The position numbers and the translations under genes were made by a program. A stretch of DNA of 64,000 bases from Ornatilinea apprima (GTDB lineage: Bacteria; Chloroflexota; Anaerolineae; Anaerolineales; Anaerolineaceae), in the NCBI RefSeq assembly GCF_001306115.1, contig NZ_LGCL01000015.1, forward strand, positions 310,001-374,000. Reading direction: 5' to 3'. How positions within the stretch are numbered: the first letter of the stretch is position 1; the number at the start of each line of letters is the position of its first letter. Shown here piece by piece: positions 43,073-51,161 of the stretch. The notes beneath the pieces were generated by a model. It was not told where the DNA came from and searched no databases. It worked only from the letters and a program-made list of their open reading frames with translations.

Positions 43073-43477
43073 TTATGCAGTCGCAACCGCTTTGGCAGTC
43101 ACTTCAATTTCTGGCGGGTGCTGCAGGTGTTTCTTCACCGCACACAGGTCGGCTGTGCGGATCAGTGCCGGTAAATATCGTTCCGGAAAGCCTTCTGGCA
43201 CCTGGATTTCCAGATCAATCTTGCTCACCATGCCCGTCATCGGATCGCTGTAAGCGCGCTGCACCAATCGGACGCCGTCGGTGGGCAGGTTGCGCTGCTG
43301 CAGGAAGCTCAACACATAAATGCCGGCGCAGGCGCCAATGGAAGCCAGAAAGGTCGCAAAGGGAGTCGGTGCCGATCCGCTGCCGCCGCCCATCGGGGGC
43401 TGGTCAGTTTTAACAGTGTAAGGTCCGAAGTGCGTATCCACTCGCGCGCCGCCGGGGAAATCAACGATCATTTCCAT
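43073..43477 (-). CDS. OsmC/Ohr-family protein
   Basis: The 134-residue protein has the OsmC fold features: an N-terminal strand pair, the first cysteine in SIGACAGIYVLSFLQQR and the second cysteine in RTADLCAVKKHL. The two cysteines are used by Ohr/OsmC proteins to reduce organic peroxides; the exact substrate is not predictable. ATG 43477 has GGAG nine bases before it, whereas an in-frame ATG at 43486 directly abuts GGAG. The gene ends in its own strong terminator and its promoter region (about 43500-43700) contains AT-rich stretches with no clear consensus. Confidence 0.85.
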   Translation of the reverse strand: MEMIVDFPGGARVDTHFGPYTVKTDQPPMGGGSGSAPTPFATFLASIGACAGIYVLSFLQQRNLPTDGVRLVQRAYSDPMTGMVSKIDLEIQVPEGFPERYLPALIRTADLCAVKKHLQHPPEIEVTAKAVATA

Positions 43478-43492
43478 TTTGCTCATCTCCAA

Positions 43493-43715
43493 TATTTTTT
43501 ATAAACTTTGTTCACATTGTTGATTTGATGCATGTCGCATAAAAAAGTTACATTATCCACTTTAAGCAAAGCGGAAAAAAAGAGGATAATGAGTTCAATC
43601 AACTTAGCTTGTCTTACTCTCGCGGGGTGGATTTTCCTTTCAGGATGGTGATGATCCTGCTTTCAAGAAAGCTCACCGCTACCCGTTCACCTGCCTCAAG
43701 ATTACGAAGATATTC
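43493..43715. other. Divergent intergenic region
   Basis: About 220 bases between the OsmC gene (minus) and the cyclic-nucleotide-binding protein gene (plus). It is AT-rich near 43500-43580. I see no consensus promoter pair or terminator that I would defend. Confidence 0.3.
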
Positions 43716-44207
43716 ATGTTCAGACAAGACTTTTCTCAGCTTGCCATTTTTGACGGATTAACCACAGGCCAGTTGTCGCAATTGGAGCCGTTCTTCGAGC
43801 GCGTCCACTTCAAGGCCGGGCAGATTGTGTTTGATCAGGGAAGCGATGCAAATCACCTATACATCTTGTTGACGGGCAAAGTGGAAGTAGTGTATAAACC
43901 ATACGACGGCCCACCGCTCACTGTCGCGCGGATCAACGACGGCGGCGTGTTTGGGTGGTCTGCCGCCCTGGGCCGTGAGGCGTATACATCTGCCGCCATC
44001 AGCACAGAGAATGGAGAAGCCATTCGCCTGAGCGTCGCCAATCTTCGTCAGCTTTGCGAAAAATCTCCTCAAATTGGCTCGGCCTTTTTAGACCGGTTGG
44101 CGGGTGTTATCGCCGAAAGAATTCAAAACACCCATGACCAGGTGCTGGCCATTCTCACCCAGGGAATGGAGACCAATTCAGATTGTCAGGAAGAGGGAGA
44201 GGGCTGA
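43716..44207 (+). CDS. Stand-alone cyclic nucleotide-binding domain protein
   Basis: The 163-residue protein has one cNMP-binding beta-roll: FKAGQIVFDQGSDANHLYILLTGKVEVV, DGGVFGWSAALG and AISTENGEAIRLSVANLRQLCEKSP. The phosphate-binding cassette reads GVFGWSAALGREAYTSAA, lacking the typical Gly-Glu-x-Ala-Leu and arginine. The C-terminal winged helix of Crp/Fnr regulators is missing. The protein may sense a ligand or bind a partner. It is directly followed by a NifU-like gene in one operon, which may hint at redox or Fe-S control. A TTG, GTG or other start cannot be excluded. Confidence 0.75.
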   Translation: MFRQDFSQLAIFDGLTTGQLSQLEPFFERVHFKAGQIVFDQGSDANHLYILLTGKVEVVYKPYDGPPLTVARINDGGVFGWSAALGREAYTSAAISTENGEAIRLSVANLRQLCEKSPQIGSAFLDRLAGVIAERIQNTHDQVLAILTQGMETNSDCQEEGEG

Positions 44208-44211
44208 ACAG

Positions 44212-44463
44212 ATGAGCGAAAAACCGACTGAGAAATTCACCATCGAAGAGCAGTTAAAAGGGTTGATTGAAACTCTGGATTCTTATATCGCCCAATACCA
44301 CGGCGGTTCCGTGGAGCTGGTAGAATTCAAAGATAACAAAGTCAAAGTCCACATGGGCGGCGCGTGCGAAGAATGCCCGGTTTCCCCCGAAATTGGCATT
44401 CGCTGGGTAGCCGGGACGATCAAACAATTCTTCCCGGAAATTGAATCGATTGAACGAGTATAA
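44212..44463 (+). CDS. NifU-like Fe-S scaffold/carrier domain protein
   Basis: The 83-residue protein matches the C-terminal NifU domain: LIETLDSYIAQYHGGSVELVEF and the cysteine motif MGGACEECPVS, corresponding to the usual GACxxC. NifU-type domains carry a 4Fe-4S cluster for transfer to apoproteins. The start is ATG 44212, four bases after the stop of the cyclic-nucleotide-binding gene, with GGGAGAGGGC upstream. A terminator follows. No NifS or HscA lies nearby. Confidence 0.88.
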   Translation: MSEKPTEKFTIEEQLKGLIETLDSYIAQYHGGSVELVEFKDNKVKVHMGGACEECPVSPEIGIRWVAGTIKQFFPEIESIERV

Positions 44464-44483
44464 AACCCCCTTTGGAGATCAAA

Positions 44484-44516
44484 CGACGGCGCGCTGGCGC
44501 CGTCGTGTTGTTTTCT
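44484..44516 (+). terminator. Rho-independent terminator after the NifU-like gene
   Basis: ACGACGGCG/CGCCGTCGT stem around a short GC-rich loop, followed by GTTGTTTTC. The minus-strand gene at 44538 ends just beyond it, so it may serve both strands. Confidence 0.85.
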
Positions 44517-44537
44517 CACTGCGCTATGCTCCGCGCT

Positions 44538-44933
44538 CTATTCAATAAACACTTCCACGTGTTCTCCGTCTTGATCGTCAAACACGTCCACGATTTTTCC
44601 GGTTGTCCCCGATTCCACCATCTTCATCAGTTGCTGTATATCCAGGCCTTCCACCTCTGGCGAAAAGCGCGCCCCCATTTTTGCGCCTGCCATCACCACA
44701 CTGATTGGCAAACGAACGTTGACGCGCGTTTTTCCCGAGTCGACATCCGTTACCATCACACGAAAGAAGCGGGCTGCTGCCGGGCCTCCGCTAACTTTAT
44801 CGGCTTTCTCGGCTTTGGCTGCCTTCCGGTCGACCTGGTCAAGCGCGTTGAGCAGCTGCATGCCTTCTTCCGCGCTGATCTTGCCTTCCTGGATCATATT
44901 CAAAATTTTCATCCGCTCTTCGCTGGTGGTCAT
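44538..44933 (-). CDS. SHOCT-like domain protein of unknown function
   Basis: The 131-residue protein begins with a SHOCT-like helical motif, ERMKILNMIQEGKISAEEGMQLLNAL, which appears in many small regulators and membrane-associated proteins. The rest (ARFFRVMVTDVDSGKTRVNVRLPISVVMAGAKMG) looks like the start of a YvlB/DUF4097-type beta domain. Function is unknown. It follows the 235-residue membrane protein gene by 16 bases on the same strand, so they form an operon. Confidence 0.6.
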   Translation of the reverse strand: MTTSEERMKILNMIQEGKISAEEGMQLLNALDQVDRKAAKAEKADKVSGGPAAARFFRVMVTDVDSGKTRVNVRLPISVVMAGAKMGARFSPEVEGLDIQQLMKMVESGTTGKIVDVFDDQDGEHVEVFIE

Positions 44934-44949
44934 TCGCCTGCCTCTACTG

Positions 44950-45657
44950 TTAGGTCGCGCTTTCGTTGCGCTGTTCCCATTCCTTTACCGCCTCACGGAT
45001 CAACTTCTGGGCGTCCGGGTAGGGAACAGCATCGATTCCATCAAATTTTTCAATTCCAACCCACACAATCACCCCGCGGTGCATATCATCAGCCAGGCTG
45101 ATGGTTTTATTGGTGCCGGCCAGCTTCTCCTGCAAAATCTCGTTAATCTGGCCAACAATGGTGGTGGGGCGGGGACGCAGCTCTTGCCCAAGCTCGGCGG
45201 CCATCACCGGCGCAGAACCGGCTTGCGGCGCCGCTGAGGGCGGTTCTTCGGTGGAAATGCCCACGATCCCATTCAGACGGGCTTCGCTCTCCCGCGCGAT
45301 ATCAATCGCGGGCGGCGCCTGAAGCTCAGGAGCAACCGGTTGGGTGGGCCTTTCCACACCCAGCCAGCGCAGCCAATCTTCGGCCAGGCCACGCAATTCG
45401 CTTTTCAGGCTCTCTTCCATCTCTGAAGACTTAGTGTAATACTTTTCATCAATGAACACCACCAATTGCTGGTTGGTCCTCAGACGGAACAATTCCAGAA
45501 TGGGCTCCAGGCGGCTCGGAATTTTTCGCGCGGGGGGTTCTTCCTTTTCCTCCGTTTTTTCCCGGTTTGACCAGGCAATCGCCACCAACGCTCCGCCAAT
45601 GAACCCAACGGTTACAAAAACCAACGCCAGAATTAAGATGCTTCCCAGAGACGGCAT
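44950..45657 (-). CDS. Membrane-anchored hypothetical protein with a coiled-coil/acidic region
   Basis: The 235-residue protein has one N-terminal membrane helix (ILILALVFVTVGFIGGALVAIAW), a charged region (REKTEEKEEPPARKIPSRLEPILELFRLRTNQQLVVFIDEKYY), a Pro/Ala-rich linker and a C-terminal segment with VIVWVGIEKFDGIDAVPYPDAQKLI. I recognise no domain. It lies between mutM and the SHOCT-like gene on the same strand. The ATG has no strong ribosome-binding site. Confidence 0.6.
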   Translation of the reverse strand: MPSLGSILILALVFVTVGFIGGALVAIAWSNREKTEEKEEPPARKIPSRLEPILELFRLRTNQQLVVFIDEKYYTKSSEMEESLKSELRGLAEDWLRWLGVERPTQPVAPELQAPPAIDIARESEARLNGIVGISTEEPPSAAPQAGSAPVMAAELGQELRPRPTTIVGQINEILQEKLAGTNKTISLADDMHRGVIVWVGIEKFDGIDAVPYPDAQKLIREAVKEWEQRNESAT

Positions 45658-45709
45658 ATTCCCTCACTTTGCAATCTCGAATCAGAAAAAAGACCTCAAC
45701 TTTCACTTC

Positions 45710-46546
45710 CTAAACGGCTGGCTGGCAGACCGGGCAGTAATGCGTGCCGCGCTGCCCCACCACCATCCGCTGAACCGCATGCCCGCAGACCGGGCAGGCC
45801 TTGCCGGTGCGCTGGTACACTCGAAAGTAATTCTGGAAATCGCCGCCGCGGTACACCCAGTCAATACTGGCGCCGTTCCGGCGAATTCCCTCCTCTAATA
45901 CCCAGCGGATCGCATTTAATAATACTTCAGCTTGCCCAACGGTTAAACGATCGGATGCCATTAAAGGATGCAGCCGGGCCATATGCAGCGCTCCATCGGT
46001 GTAAATATTGCCCAGCCCGGCCAAAAAAGTCTGATCGAGCAGCAGCGGTTTCAACTGGCGTTTCTTTGAAACCAGCCGCTGGTAAAAGCTTTGCACTGTG
46101 AGGGTTGGAGAGAACGGCTCTGGGCCCAGCTCTCCCACCACGTCTTGTGGGTCGGCTGTGAGCCAGACCCGGCCAAATTTTCGGGGATCATTAAACACCA
46201 ACCGCAAGCCGTCCTCAAACCAGAACAGCGCGCGGTCGTGTGGCTGTAAACCTTCCAGCGGCCCGCCTTCCGGACTTCGCTCCACCCGCAGGTCTCCGCT
46301 CATGCGCAGATGCAGCAACAGTGTGTCGCTGGTCAACGGCAGGAGAATATATTTACCTCTGCGCTCCACACCGCGAACAGACTGACCCACGATGCGCCGG
46401 GCAAAATCATCCACGGCTGGCGATTGCAGCGCGCGCGGCCACAAAATACAGGCACCGCCTACGCGCTGACCGGGAAGCGCGTCTCCGCCCCGGCCGCCCT
46501 CTCGCAGCGCGCAAACAATCGTCTCCACTTCAGGAAGTTCGGGCAC
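45710..46546 (-). CDS. mutM: Formamidopyrimidine-DNA glycosylase
   Basis: The 278-residue enzyme excises 8-oxoguanine and formamidopyrimidine bases. It starts PELPEVETIVCAL, with the catalytic proline at residue 1 after Met removal and glutamate at position 2. The helix-two-turns-helix includes LLLDQTFLAGLGNIYTDGAL and the zinc finger cysteines are in CPVCGHAVQRMVVGQRGTHYCPVCQ. All catalytic features are normal. Its start lies 12 bases from the stop of prs on the same strand, so the two may be cotranscribed. Confidence 0.96.
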   Translation of the reverse strand: MPELPEVETIVCALREGGRGGDALPGQRVGGACILWPRALQSPAVDDFARRIVGQSVRGVERRGKYILLPLTSDTLLLHLRMSGDLRVERSPEGGPLEGLQPHDRALFWFEDGLRLVFNDPRKFGRVWLTADPQDVVGELGPEPFSPTLTVQSFYQRLVSKKRQLKPLLLDQTFLAGLGNIYTDGALHMARLHPLMASDRLTVGQAEVLLNAIRWVLEEGIRRNGASIDWVYRGGDFQNYFRVYQRTGKACPVCGHAVQRMVVGQRGTHYCPVCQPAV

Positions 46547-46557
46547 TTAATCCGCCT

Positions 46558-47550
46558 CTACTCGTTGAACATGGCTCCCACGCTGCGCCCTTCATGCGCG
46601 CGTAAAATCACCTCGCCAATCAGAGGGGCCATGCTTAAAATCTTAAGCCGGTCGCCAAAGAACTTGGCCTTTTCAGGCGGCAGTGGAATGGTGTCGGTGG
46701 TAACAAACTGGGTTACCGGCAGCGCGCCCAGGCGTTCGGCCGCGTTCAGCGACAGAATGGGATGCACAAACACCACATACACATTGCGCGCGCCGCTTTC
46801 TTTGAGCAGGTTCACGGCCTGCGCCACCGAGCCACCCGTATCCACCTCATCATCCACCAGAATCACATCTCGCCCGGCCACATCGCCGATCACGGTCAGC
46901 GCCTGCGCGTTCGAATCGTTGCGCAGGCGGCGTTTTTCAATAAACGCCATGGGCAGGTTCAGACGCGCGGCATAGTTGCGACCCTTCTTCGCAAAGCCCA
47001 GGTCTACGGTAACCACAACCGGGCTGACCATATCGGGCAGCAGCGATTCAAGATAATCCACATGCGTATGGAATGCCGTCAGCACGTCGCCGGGGATGGA
47101 GAAGAAGCCCTGAATTTGCCCGGCATGCAAATCGAGGGTGATGTAACGGTCTGCCCCTGCCACCTCGATCATATCTGCCAGCAGCCTGGCGGTAATCGGA
47201 ATGCGCGGCTGATCTTTTTTATCTGAACGGCCGTACCATAAGTATGGGATCACTGCCGTGATGCGCGCCGCCGAATCAAGCCGCAGGGTTTGCAGCATAA
47301 TCAGCAGTTCCATCAGGTTGCGGTGAATAGGCGGGGCGGCGGTTTGAATGACATAGCAGTCTTGCCCGCGCACGCTGGTGTGCAGCTTCACAAATAAATT
47401 CTCATTGGGGAACTGGATCACGTCCCGCTCGCACAACGGCTGGTTCAGATATTTGGCAATTCCCTGAGACAGATCAGGGCAGGCGGTGCCAGCATACAGC
47501 TTCACGTCCCCGTAAAGCATGCGTTCGTGGCGTTGAAAAGAAATAGGCAT
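46558..47550 (-). CDS. prs: Ribose-phosphate pyrophosphokinase
   Basis: The 330-residue enzyme makes PRPP from ribose-5-phosphate and ATP. It has the flexible loop YLWYGRSDKKDQPRIPITARLLADMIEVAGADRYITLDLHAGQIQGFF, which is nearly invariant in the family, and the PRPP-binding motif VILVDDEVDTGGSVAQAV, where most family members have DDMIDTAGT. The Mg-binding DLG region is VVVTVDLGFAKKGRN. ATG 47550 is chosen with GAGGT adjacent and GGAG about ten bases upstream; an internal methionine at 47520 is an alternative. Confidence 0.95.
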   Translation of the reverse strand: MPISFQRHERMLYGDVKLYAGTACPDLSQGIAKYLNQPLCERDVIQFPNENLFVKLHTSVRGQDCYVIQTAAPPIHRNLMELLIMLQTLRLDSAARITAVIPYLWYGRSDKKDQPRIPITARLLADMIEVAGADRYITLDLHAGQIQGFFSIPGDVLTAFHTHVDYLESLLPDMVSPVVVTVDLGFAKKGRNYAARLNLPMAFIEKRRLRNDSNAQALTVIGDVAGRDVILVDDEVDTGGSVAQAVNLLKESGARNVYVVFVHPILSLNAAERLGALPVTQFVTTDTIPLPPEKAKFFGDRLKILSMAPLIGEVILRAHEGRSVGAMFNE

Positions 47551-47554
47551 ACCT

Positions 47555-48109
47555 CTACAACTCCTGCTTAGATAATAGATCGAGCCATTCGCTCTTGAGC
47601 ACACTCATTAATAACACGTCAATGTATTGGCCATCGCGATAGCGGGCCTGGCGCTGCCGCCCCTCAAGCACAAACCCGGCTTTCTCATAGATGTGAATGG
47701 CGCGATCATGGTTTTCTAATACCTGTAGAACAATCCGATTCAGGTTCAGTGTGTTAAACCCATGCCGCAGTAATAATCGGACAGTCTCCTGGCCGTAACC
47801 TTGATTCCAGTAAGCTTTATCGCCAATGGACAAACCAATTTCCGCCGAACGATCCCGCATGCTCAAATTATAAAAACCGCAGCTGCCAATCAACTTCCAG
47901 CCCTCGCCATCGCGCGCGTCTATCGCGTACTGCTGTTCTTCAGGCTGGCGCTTGAGGTTATTTTCAAACCACTGCTCTTCCGAAGCCAGTGACATGGGCA
48001 GATAAACCGACAGGTTTGCCCGCACTTCGGGGTCGTTGAAGAAAGCCACAAAAGATGGCAAATCGCTGCGTTCAACCGCTCTCAAGCGGATTCGTTCGGC
48101 GTAGATCAT
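47555..48109 (-). CDS. GNAT-family N-acetyltransferase (RimJ/RimL-like)
   Basis: The 184-residue protein shows the GNAT pattern typical of RimJ/RimL-type enzymes: the start IRLRAVERSDLPSFVAFFNDPEV, IGSCGFYNLSMRDRSAEIGLSIGDKAYWNQGYGQETVRLLLRHGFNTLNLNRIVLQVLENHDRAIHIYEKAGF. The acetyl-CoA-binding region is the YWNQGYGQETVRLLL part. The substrate is unknown, though related proteins acetylate ribosomal proteins or antibiotics. It starts close to the aspS stop and is followed by prs. Confidence 0.88.
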   Translation of the reverse strand: MIYAERIRLRAVERSDLPSFVAFFNDPEVRANLSVYLPMSLASEEQWFENNLKRQPEEQQYAIDARDGEGWKLIGSCGFYNLSMRDRSAEIGLSIGDKAYWNQGYGQETVRLLLRHGFNTLNLNRIVLQVLENHDRAIHIYEKAGFVLEGRQRQARYRDGQYIDVLLMSVLKSEWLDLLSKQEL

Positions 48110-48124
48110 GGTCGCTTCCCTGCT

Positions 48125-49444
48125 CTATGGTTCCAACCGGTTCGGGCCGCGGAAGAGATAAACCGCGTCGCGCACGTTGGGCAGGTTCAACATCACCATC
48201 AGCAAGCGCGATAGGCCCAACCCAAAGCCGCCGTGCGACGGGCAGCCGTAGCGGAAGTAGTTCAGGTAGAATTGGATCGGCCCTTCGGTCAGTCCCTTTT
48301 CAAACGCCTGCGTTCGCAGCACCTCAAAGCGGTGCTCGCGCTGCGCGCCGGTGGTAATTTCCAGGCCTTTGGCGATCAGGTCGTAACTGCGCGTCAGGCC
48401 GGGGTTCTCGGGGTGCCGCATGTGATAGAACGGCCGCACCGAAATAGGCCAATCAGTTACAAACACGAAATCGTGATTATATTTTTGTTTGATGTAATCA
48501 CCCAGGGCGCGCTCGCCGCCCGGGTCAATGTCGCCTTTGCGTTCAGCCGGCAGTTCGTAACCCACCGAGCGCAAAATCTCAATCGCCTCGGCCATCGTCA
48601 CCCGTGGGAAGGGCACGCTTGGGACTTCAAAATCAAACCCAAAGACCTCTTTAATCTCTTCGCCGTGGGCATCCTTCACCTGCTGGTACACATACTGCAG
48701 CCAGCGCTCCTGGAAGGCCATCACGTCTTCGTGCGAGTCGACCCACGAAATCTCCACATCCACGCCGGTGAACTCGGTCATGTGGCGCGAAGTAAAGGAA
48801 GGATCCGCCCGAAACACCGGGCCGATTTCAAACACTTTTTCAAACCCGGCCGCCATCGCCATTTGTTTGAAAAACTGCGGCGACTGCGCCAGGTAGGCTT
48901 TGCGGTCAAAGTAGGCCAGCTCAAACAGCTCCGCGCCGCTTTCGCTGGGCGTGCCCATAATTTTGGGCGAGTGCATCTCAATAAAGCCCTGCTTCATCCA
49001 GTAGTCGCGCATGGCCATTTCTGCGGTGGTCTGCACTTTGAAGGTCAGCAGCGACTGCTGGCGGCGCAGGTCCAGGTAGCGCCAGTCCATGCGAAAGTCC
49101 ACACTGGGCAGCGTATCGTTGAACGGCTCAAACGGCAGCGGGGCTTCGGCCTTGTTGACCACGTCCAGGGTTTCCAGCACCAGCTCCAACCCACCCAATT
49201 TCACAATCGGGTTATCCACCACCATGCCGGTCAGGGTAATAGCGCTCTCGCTGCCTAACGTGGAAATGACTTCAGCCAGTTCCGGGTCGGCTTTCTTTTC
49301 AAACACCACCTGAACCGCGCCGGTGCGGTCGCGCACCACCAGAAACTGCATTTTCTTTTGATCGCGTAAAACTTGCAGCCAGCCTGAGATTTTCACCTTC
49401 TGGCCAATCGCCTGGCGCAAGTCTCCAATAAGGGTTCGTTCCAT
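48125..49444 (-). CDS. aspS: Aspartyl-tRNA synthetase, archaeal/non-discriminating type
   Basis: The 439-residue class II synthetase has the N-terminal OB-fold (KISGWLQVLRDQKKMQFLVVRDRTG), the catalytic core with GFIEMHSPKIMGTPSESGAELFEL, FKQMAMAAGFEKVFEIGPVFRAD and SRHMTEFTGVDVEISW, and the C-terminus GGFGLGLSRLLMVMLNLPNVRDAVYLFRGPNRLEP. The length and the absence of the bacterial insertion domain mark it as archaeal-type AspRS, which in many bacteria charges both tRNA-Asp and tRNA-Asn, with GatCAB converting the latter. No gat genes are in the window. The ATG follows ATCAGGA. Confidence 0.94.
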   Translation of the reverse strand: MERTLIGDLRQAIGQKVKISGWLQVLRDQKKMQFLVVRDRTGAVQVVFEKKADPELAEVISTLGSESAITLTGMVVDNPIVKLGGLELVLETLDVVNKAEAPLPFEPFNDTLPSVDFRMDWRYLDLRRQQSLLTFKVQTTAEMAMRDYWMKQGFIEMHSPKIMGTPSESGAELFELAYFDRKAYLAQSPQFFKQMAMAAGFEKVFEIGPVFRADPSFTSRHMTEFTGVDVEISWVDSHEDVMAFQERWLQYVYQQVKDAHGEEIKEVFGFDFEVPSVPFPRVTMAEAIEILRSVGYELPAERKGDIDPGGERALGDYIKQKYNHDFVFVTDWPISVRPFYHMRHPENPGLTRSYDLIAKGLEITTGAQREHRFEVLRTQAFEKGLTEGPIQFYLNYFRYGCPSHGGFGLGLSRLLMVMLNLPNVRDAVYLFRGPNRLEP

Positions 49445-49524
49445 CCTGATTGTTCTCCTTCAAGACAAAGATTAAGTGCCAAAAAAAGAAGTATACCGTT
49501 TTCAGGAACACCAGCCGGCCCGTT

Positions 49525-50481
49525 TCAGGCAGCCGCCTGTTTCCTGGTCGTTAATAAATCATCCAGCGCCTCAAACGGCGAGAGCTTTCGCCCGGCCATG
49601 CGGTTGAGAACCGATTCATAAACCTCAGCCGGGGTATCTTCGCGCCAGCGGCGCACCAACTCGGCGCGGATCAACTCATCCAACCCGGCGCGCAGGCGCT
49701 GCGCATCGCGCCGCTGCCACTCCTGGCTGGACTTTAAGAACTGGTAATGATCCAGAATGGCCCAAAAAAGCTCTTCCATTCCCGCGCCGCTCACCGCCAC
49801 CGTGCTGACAAGCCGCGCCGGCCAGGGTTTGGCCGGAGCCCGTTCCAGCATGGTTTGCAGCGCGCGCCGGGTATTGTCCGCGCCCGCCAGGTCTGCCTTG
49901 TTGATCACCAGCACATCCGCGATTTCCAGAATGCCGGCTTTAATCGCCTGAATATCGTCACCCAGACCCGGCGCTTCCACTACCAGGGTGGTATGCGCCA
50001 GGCTGGCAATATCCACTTCCGCCTGCCCGGCGCCCACCGTTTCAATCAAAATCACATCGTAACCGGCCGCGTCAAACACCTGCGTTACCGCAGCGGTTTG
50101 TACTGCCAGCCCGCCCAGCGCGCCTCGCGAAGCCATAGAGCGAATGAACACCCCGGGGTCACCAGCGCAGTCGCGCATGCGCACCCGGTCTCCCAGCACC
50201 GCCCCGCCGGTGAAGGGACTGGTGGGGTCAACCGCCACCACCGCCACCCGCCAGGCAGGCCGCCCATCCGGCGGATTGCGAAATAGTTTTACCAGCCGGT
50301 TCACCAGCGAAGACTTGCCCGTCCCCGGAGAACCGGTAATGCCAACCAGGTAAGCCCGCCCCGTGCGAGCGAACAGCGCGTCCAGCCCCGCCCGGCCGGC
50401 GGGCGTATCGTTTTCCACGGCGGTCAATAAACGCGAGAGCGCCAACCGATCGCCTGCCAGCACGCCATCCACCAGGTTCAT
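49525..50481 (-). CDS. meaB: Methylmalonyl-CoA mutase-associated GTPase MeaB
   Basis: The 318-residue G-protein protects and reloads B12-dependent acyl-CoA mutases. Walker A is VGITGSPGTGKSSLVNRL, switch II is in VAVDPTSPFTGGAVLGDRVRM and DVILIETVGAGQAEVDI, and the NKAD motif is in DVLVINKADLAGADN. It lies 20 bases after the small B12-binding subunit gene on the same strand. No large mutase subunit is in the window, so the partner may be elsewhere. The combination with B12 transport and a chelatase gene in the window points to corrinoid dependence. Confidence 0.95.
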   Translation of the reverse strand: MNLVDGVLAGDRLALSRLLTAVENDTPAGRAGLDALFARTGRAYLVGITGSPGTGKSSLVNRLVKLFRNPPDGRPAWRVAVVAVDPTSPFTGGAVLGDRVRMRDCAGDPGVFIRSMASRGALGGLAVQTAAVTQVFDAAGYDVILIETVGAGQAEVDIASLAHTTLVVEAPGLGDDIQAIKAGILEIADVLVINKADLAGADNTRRALQTMLERAPAKPWPARLVSTVAVSGAGMEELFWAILDHYQFLKSSQEWQRRDAQRLRAGLDELIRAELVRRWREDTPAEVYESVLNRMAGRKLSPFEALDDLLTTRKQAAA

Positions 50482-50501
50482 CGCTTGCCGGGCCGTCTTG
50501 T

Positions 50502-50912
50502 TCAGCCTGCCGCTGCGCTGGCAAACAATGCCTGAATGTCAGCCACAATTTCGCCCGTCGCCGCGCCCGGTCCATAGACCGCCGCCACGCCCATTTTCCG
50601 CAGGGCAGCCACATCAGCTTCGGGAATGATCCCGCCCACAAACACGCGCACATCCGACTGGCCGTTGGCGGCCAGAAGGTCTAAAACGCGCGGAACCAGC
50701 GCCATGTGCGCGCCTGAAAGAATGGACAGGCCAACCACATCCACGTCTTCCTGCAGCGCCGCTTCGGCAATCATTTCGGGCGTCTGCCGCAGGCCGGTGT
50801 AAATCACTTCCATGCCCGCGTCGCGCAGCGCCTGCGCCACCACTTTCGCTCCCCGGTCGTGTCCGTCCAGGCCGGGTTTGGCAACCAGAACTCTGATTTT
50901 TCGTTCTGTCAT
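50502..50912 (-). CDS. B12-binding subunit of an acyl-CoA mutase (methylmalonyl-CoA mutase C-terminal type)
   Basis: The 136-residue protein is a B12-binding Rossmann-like domain. The cobalt-coordinating histidine lies in [15 protein letters not shown] (DxHxxG), and the cobalamin tail fits [22 protein letters not shown] and [15 protein letters not shown]. Such free subunits pair with a large catalytic subunit in methylmalonyl-, ethylmalonyl- or isobutyryl-CoA mutases. The meaB gene follows immediately. It is transcribed away from the chelatase gene at 51162. Confidence 0.93.
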   Translation of the reverse strand: MTERKIRVLVAKPGLDGHDRGAKVVAQALRDAGMEVIYTGLRQTPEMIAEAALQEDVDVVGLSILSGAHMALVPRVLDLLAANGQSDVRVFVGGIIPEADVAALRKMGVAAVYGPGAATGEIVADIQALFASAAAG

Positions 50913-50929
50913 TCCGCTCTCCGTGAGAT

Positions 50930-51161
50930 TCTAGAATAACACCATTTAGATTATACCCTGCTATCCTCCTTCCCATGCTGGCAAACATCTTAACAATTTC
51001 ATTAATGTATCACTTGTTGAAAGGCTCCTCGTCTGGCCGGGTTTTGGCAGGTCAATTCGAGTTGAAGAAAACGCTATACCCCCGGCCTACTCTAGTTGCC
51101 CCCTTCCCGTTCTGGTGGTAAACTTCAGTCGGTACTCATCAATCAAATTGAGGTAAGCTGG
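50930..51161. other. Divergent promoter region of the mutase and chelatase genes
   Basis: About 230 bases separating the B12-binding subunit (minus) and chlI (plus). The promoter of the chelatase side lies at 51096-51124. For the minus side I can name no good pair of boxes. Confidence 0.45.
51096..51124 (+). promoter_or_regulatory. Sigma70-type promoter for chlI/chlD
   Basis: TTGCCC at 51096-51101 and TAAACT at 51119-51124, spacer 17, 38 bases before the start codon. Confidence 0.65.
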
